Source: Porticoccaceae bacterium
GTDB taxonomy: Bacteria > Pseudomonadota > Gammaproteobacteria > Pseudomonadales > Porticoccaceae
Length of the DNA: 45,416 nucleotides
Direction: 5' to 3'
NCBI GenBank assembly: GCA_029254005.1
Contig: JAQWYJ010000121.1
Location: 1-45,416, forward strand
A program made the translations under genes and the position numbers. Positions 45,372 to 45,416 of this stretch are shown one piece after another. Positions within the stretch are counted from its first letter, which is position 1; each line of letters starts with the position of its first letter. The notes beneath the pieces were generated by a model. It saw only the letters and a program-made list of their open reading frames with translations. It was not told the origin of the DNA and did no database searches.

Positions 45372-45416
45372 GTCTTTACGTCTTTACGTCTTTACGTCTT
45401 TACGTCTTTACGTCTT
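45372..45416. repeat. Octanucleotide tandem repeat (GTCTTTAC)5.6, cut by window end
   Basis: Five perfect GTCTTTAC units plus five bases run to the end of the window; the true copy number is unknown. The minus strand contains a stop in every frame within three units, so it is not coding leftward. It may be a variable-number repeat. Confidence 0.95.

Noticed and set aside
45372-45416. CRISPR array at the right edge
   Set aside because: Units are 8 bp with no spacers, so it is a simple tandem repeat.

Overview
This window is a moderately AT-rich chromosome segment from a Gram-negative bacterium, most likely a marine gammaproteobacterium. Support for this comes from NfuA, MiaE, AcnB and TrmK-type housekeeping genes, AcrB-type RND efflux, Na+-driven SSS symporters and secreted lipid hydrolases. 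Genus cannot be read from the sequence alone; a Cellvibrionales-like lineage is a guess.

Layout. (1) 1-2023 is a decayed island edge: a tRNA-3'-end-like site, a broken P4-type integrase, an 18-bp triple repeat and a gene remnant. (2) 2057-16004 is a galactoside and lipid block. It holds a secreted neutral ceramidase, SSS symporter + GH36 alpha-galactosidase + AraC regulator, a PEBP-family protein, and a leftward operon of secreted lipase-like hydrolase, GH42 beta-galactosidase, second SSS symporter and YghU-type GST. Both glycosidases lack signal peptides, so intact galactosides are probably imported and cut inside the cell. (3) 16362-19555 is a tight three-gene oxidoreductase operon (Gfo/Idh/MocA, aldo/keto reductase, TauD-like dioxygenase) of unknown substrate. 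(4) 20042-21838 is a CotH-kinase lipoprotein with a hexanucleotide repeat upstream. (5) 22345-31477 is aromatic and fatty-acid catabolism: acyl-CoA ligase, an hppD-VOC-FAH operon, a divergent MarR regulator with two matching operators, and two FadE-class acyl-CoA dehydrogenases. (6) 31559-32620 holds a DUF2970 protein and NfuA.

(7) 32656-36500 is the most interesting part, a complete bufferin-type (copper-binding RiPP) locus. It has an ECF sigma factor, a six-helix NrsF-like anti-sigma factor, a four-cysteine DUF2282 precursor (BufA), a single protein fusing the DUF692/MNIO enzyme (BufB) to its DUF2063 partner (BufC), and a divergent DoxX protein. Two promoter-like sites with identical geometry (GTAAyG, 16 bases, CGAA) lie in front of bufA and doxX on opposite strands. 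They suggest that one sigma factor drives both transcripts.

(8) 36573-45144 is core genome: acnB, trmK-like, miaE and a two-gene RND efflux system. The window ends inside an octanucleotide tandem repeat.
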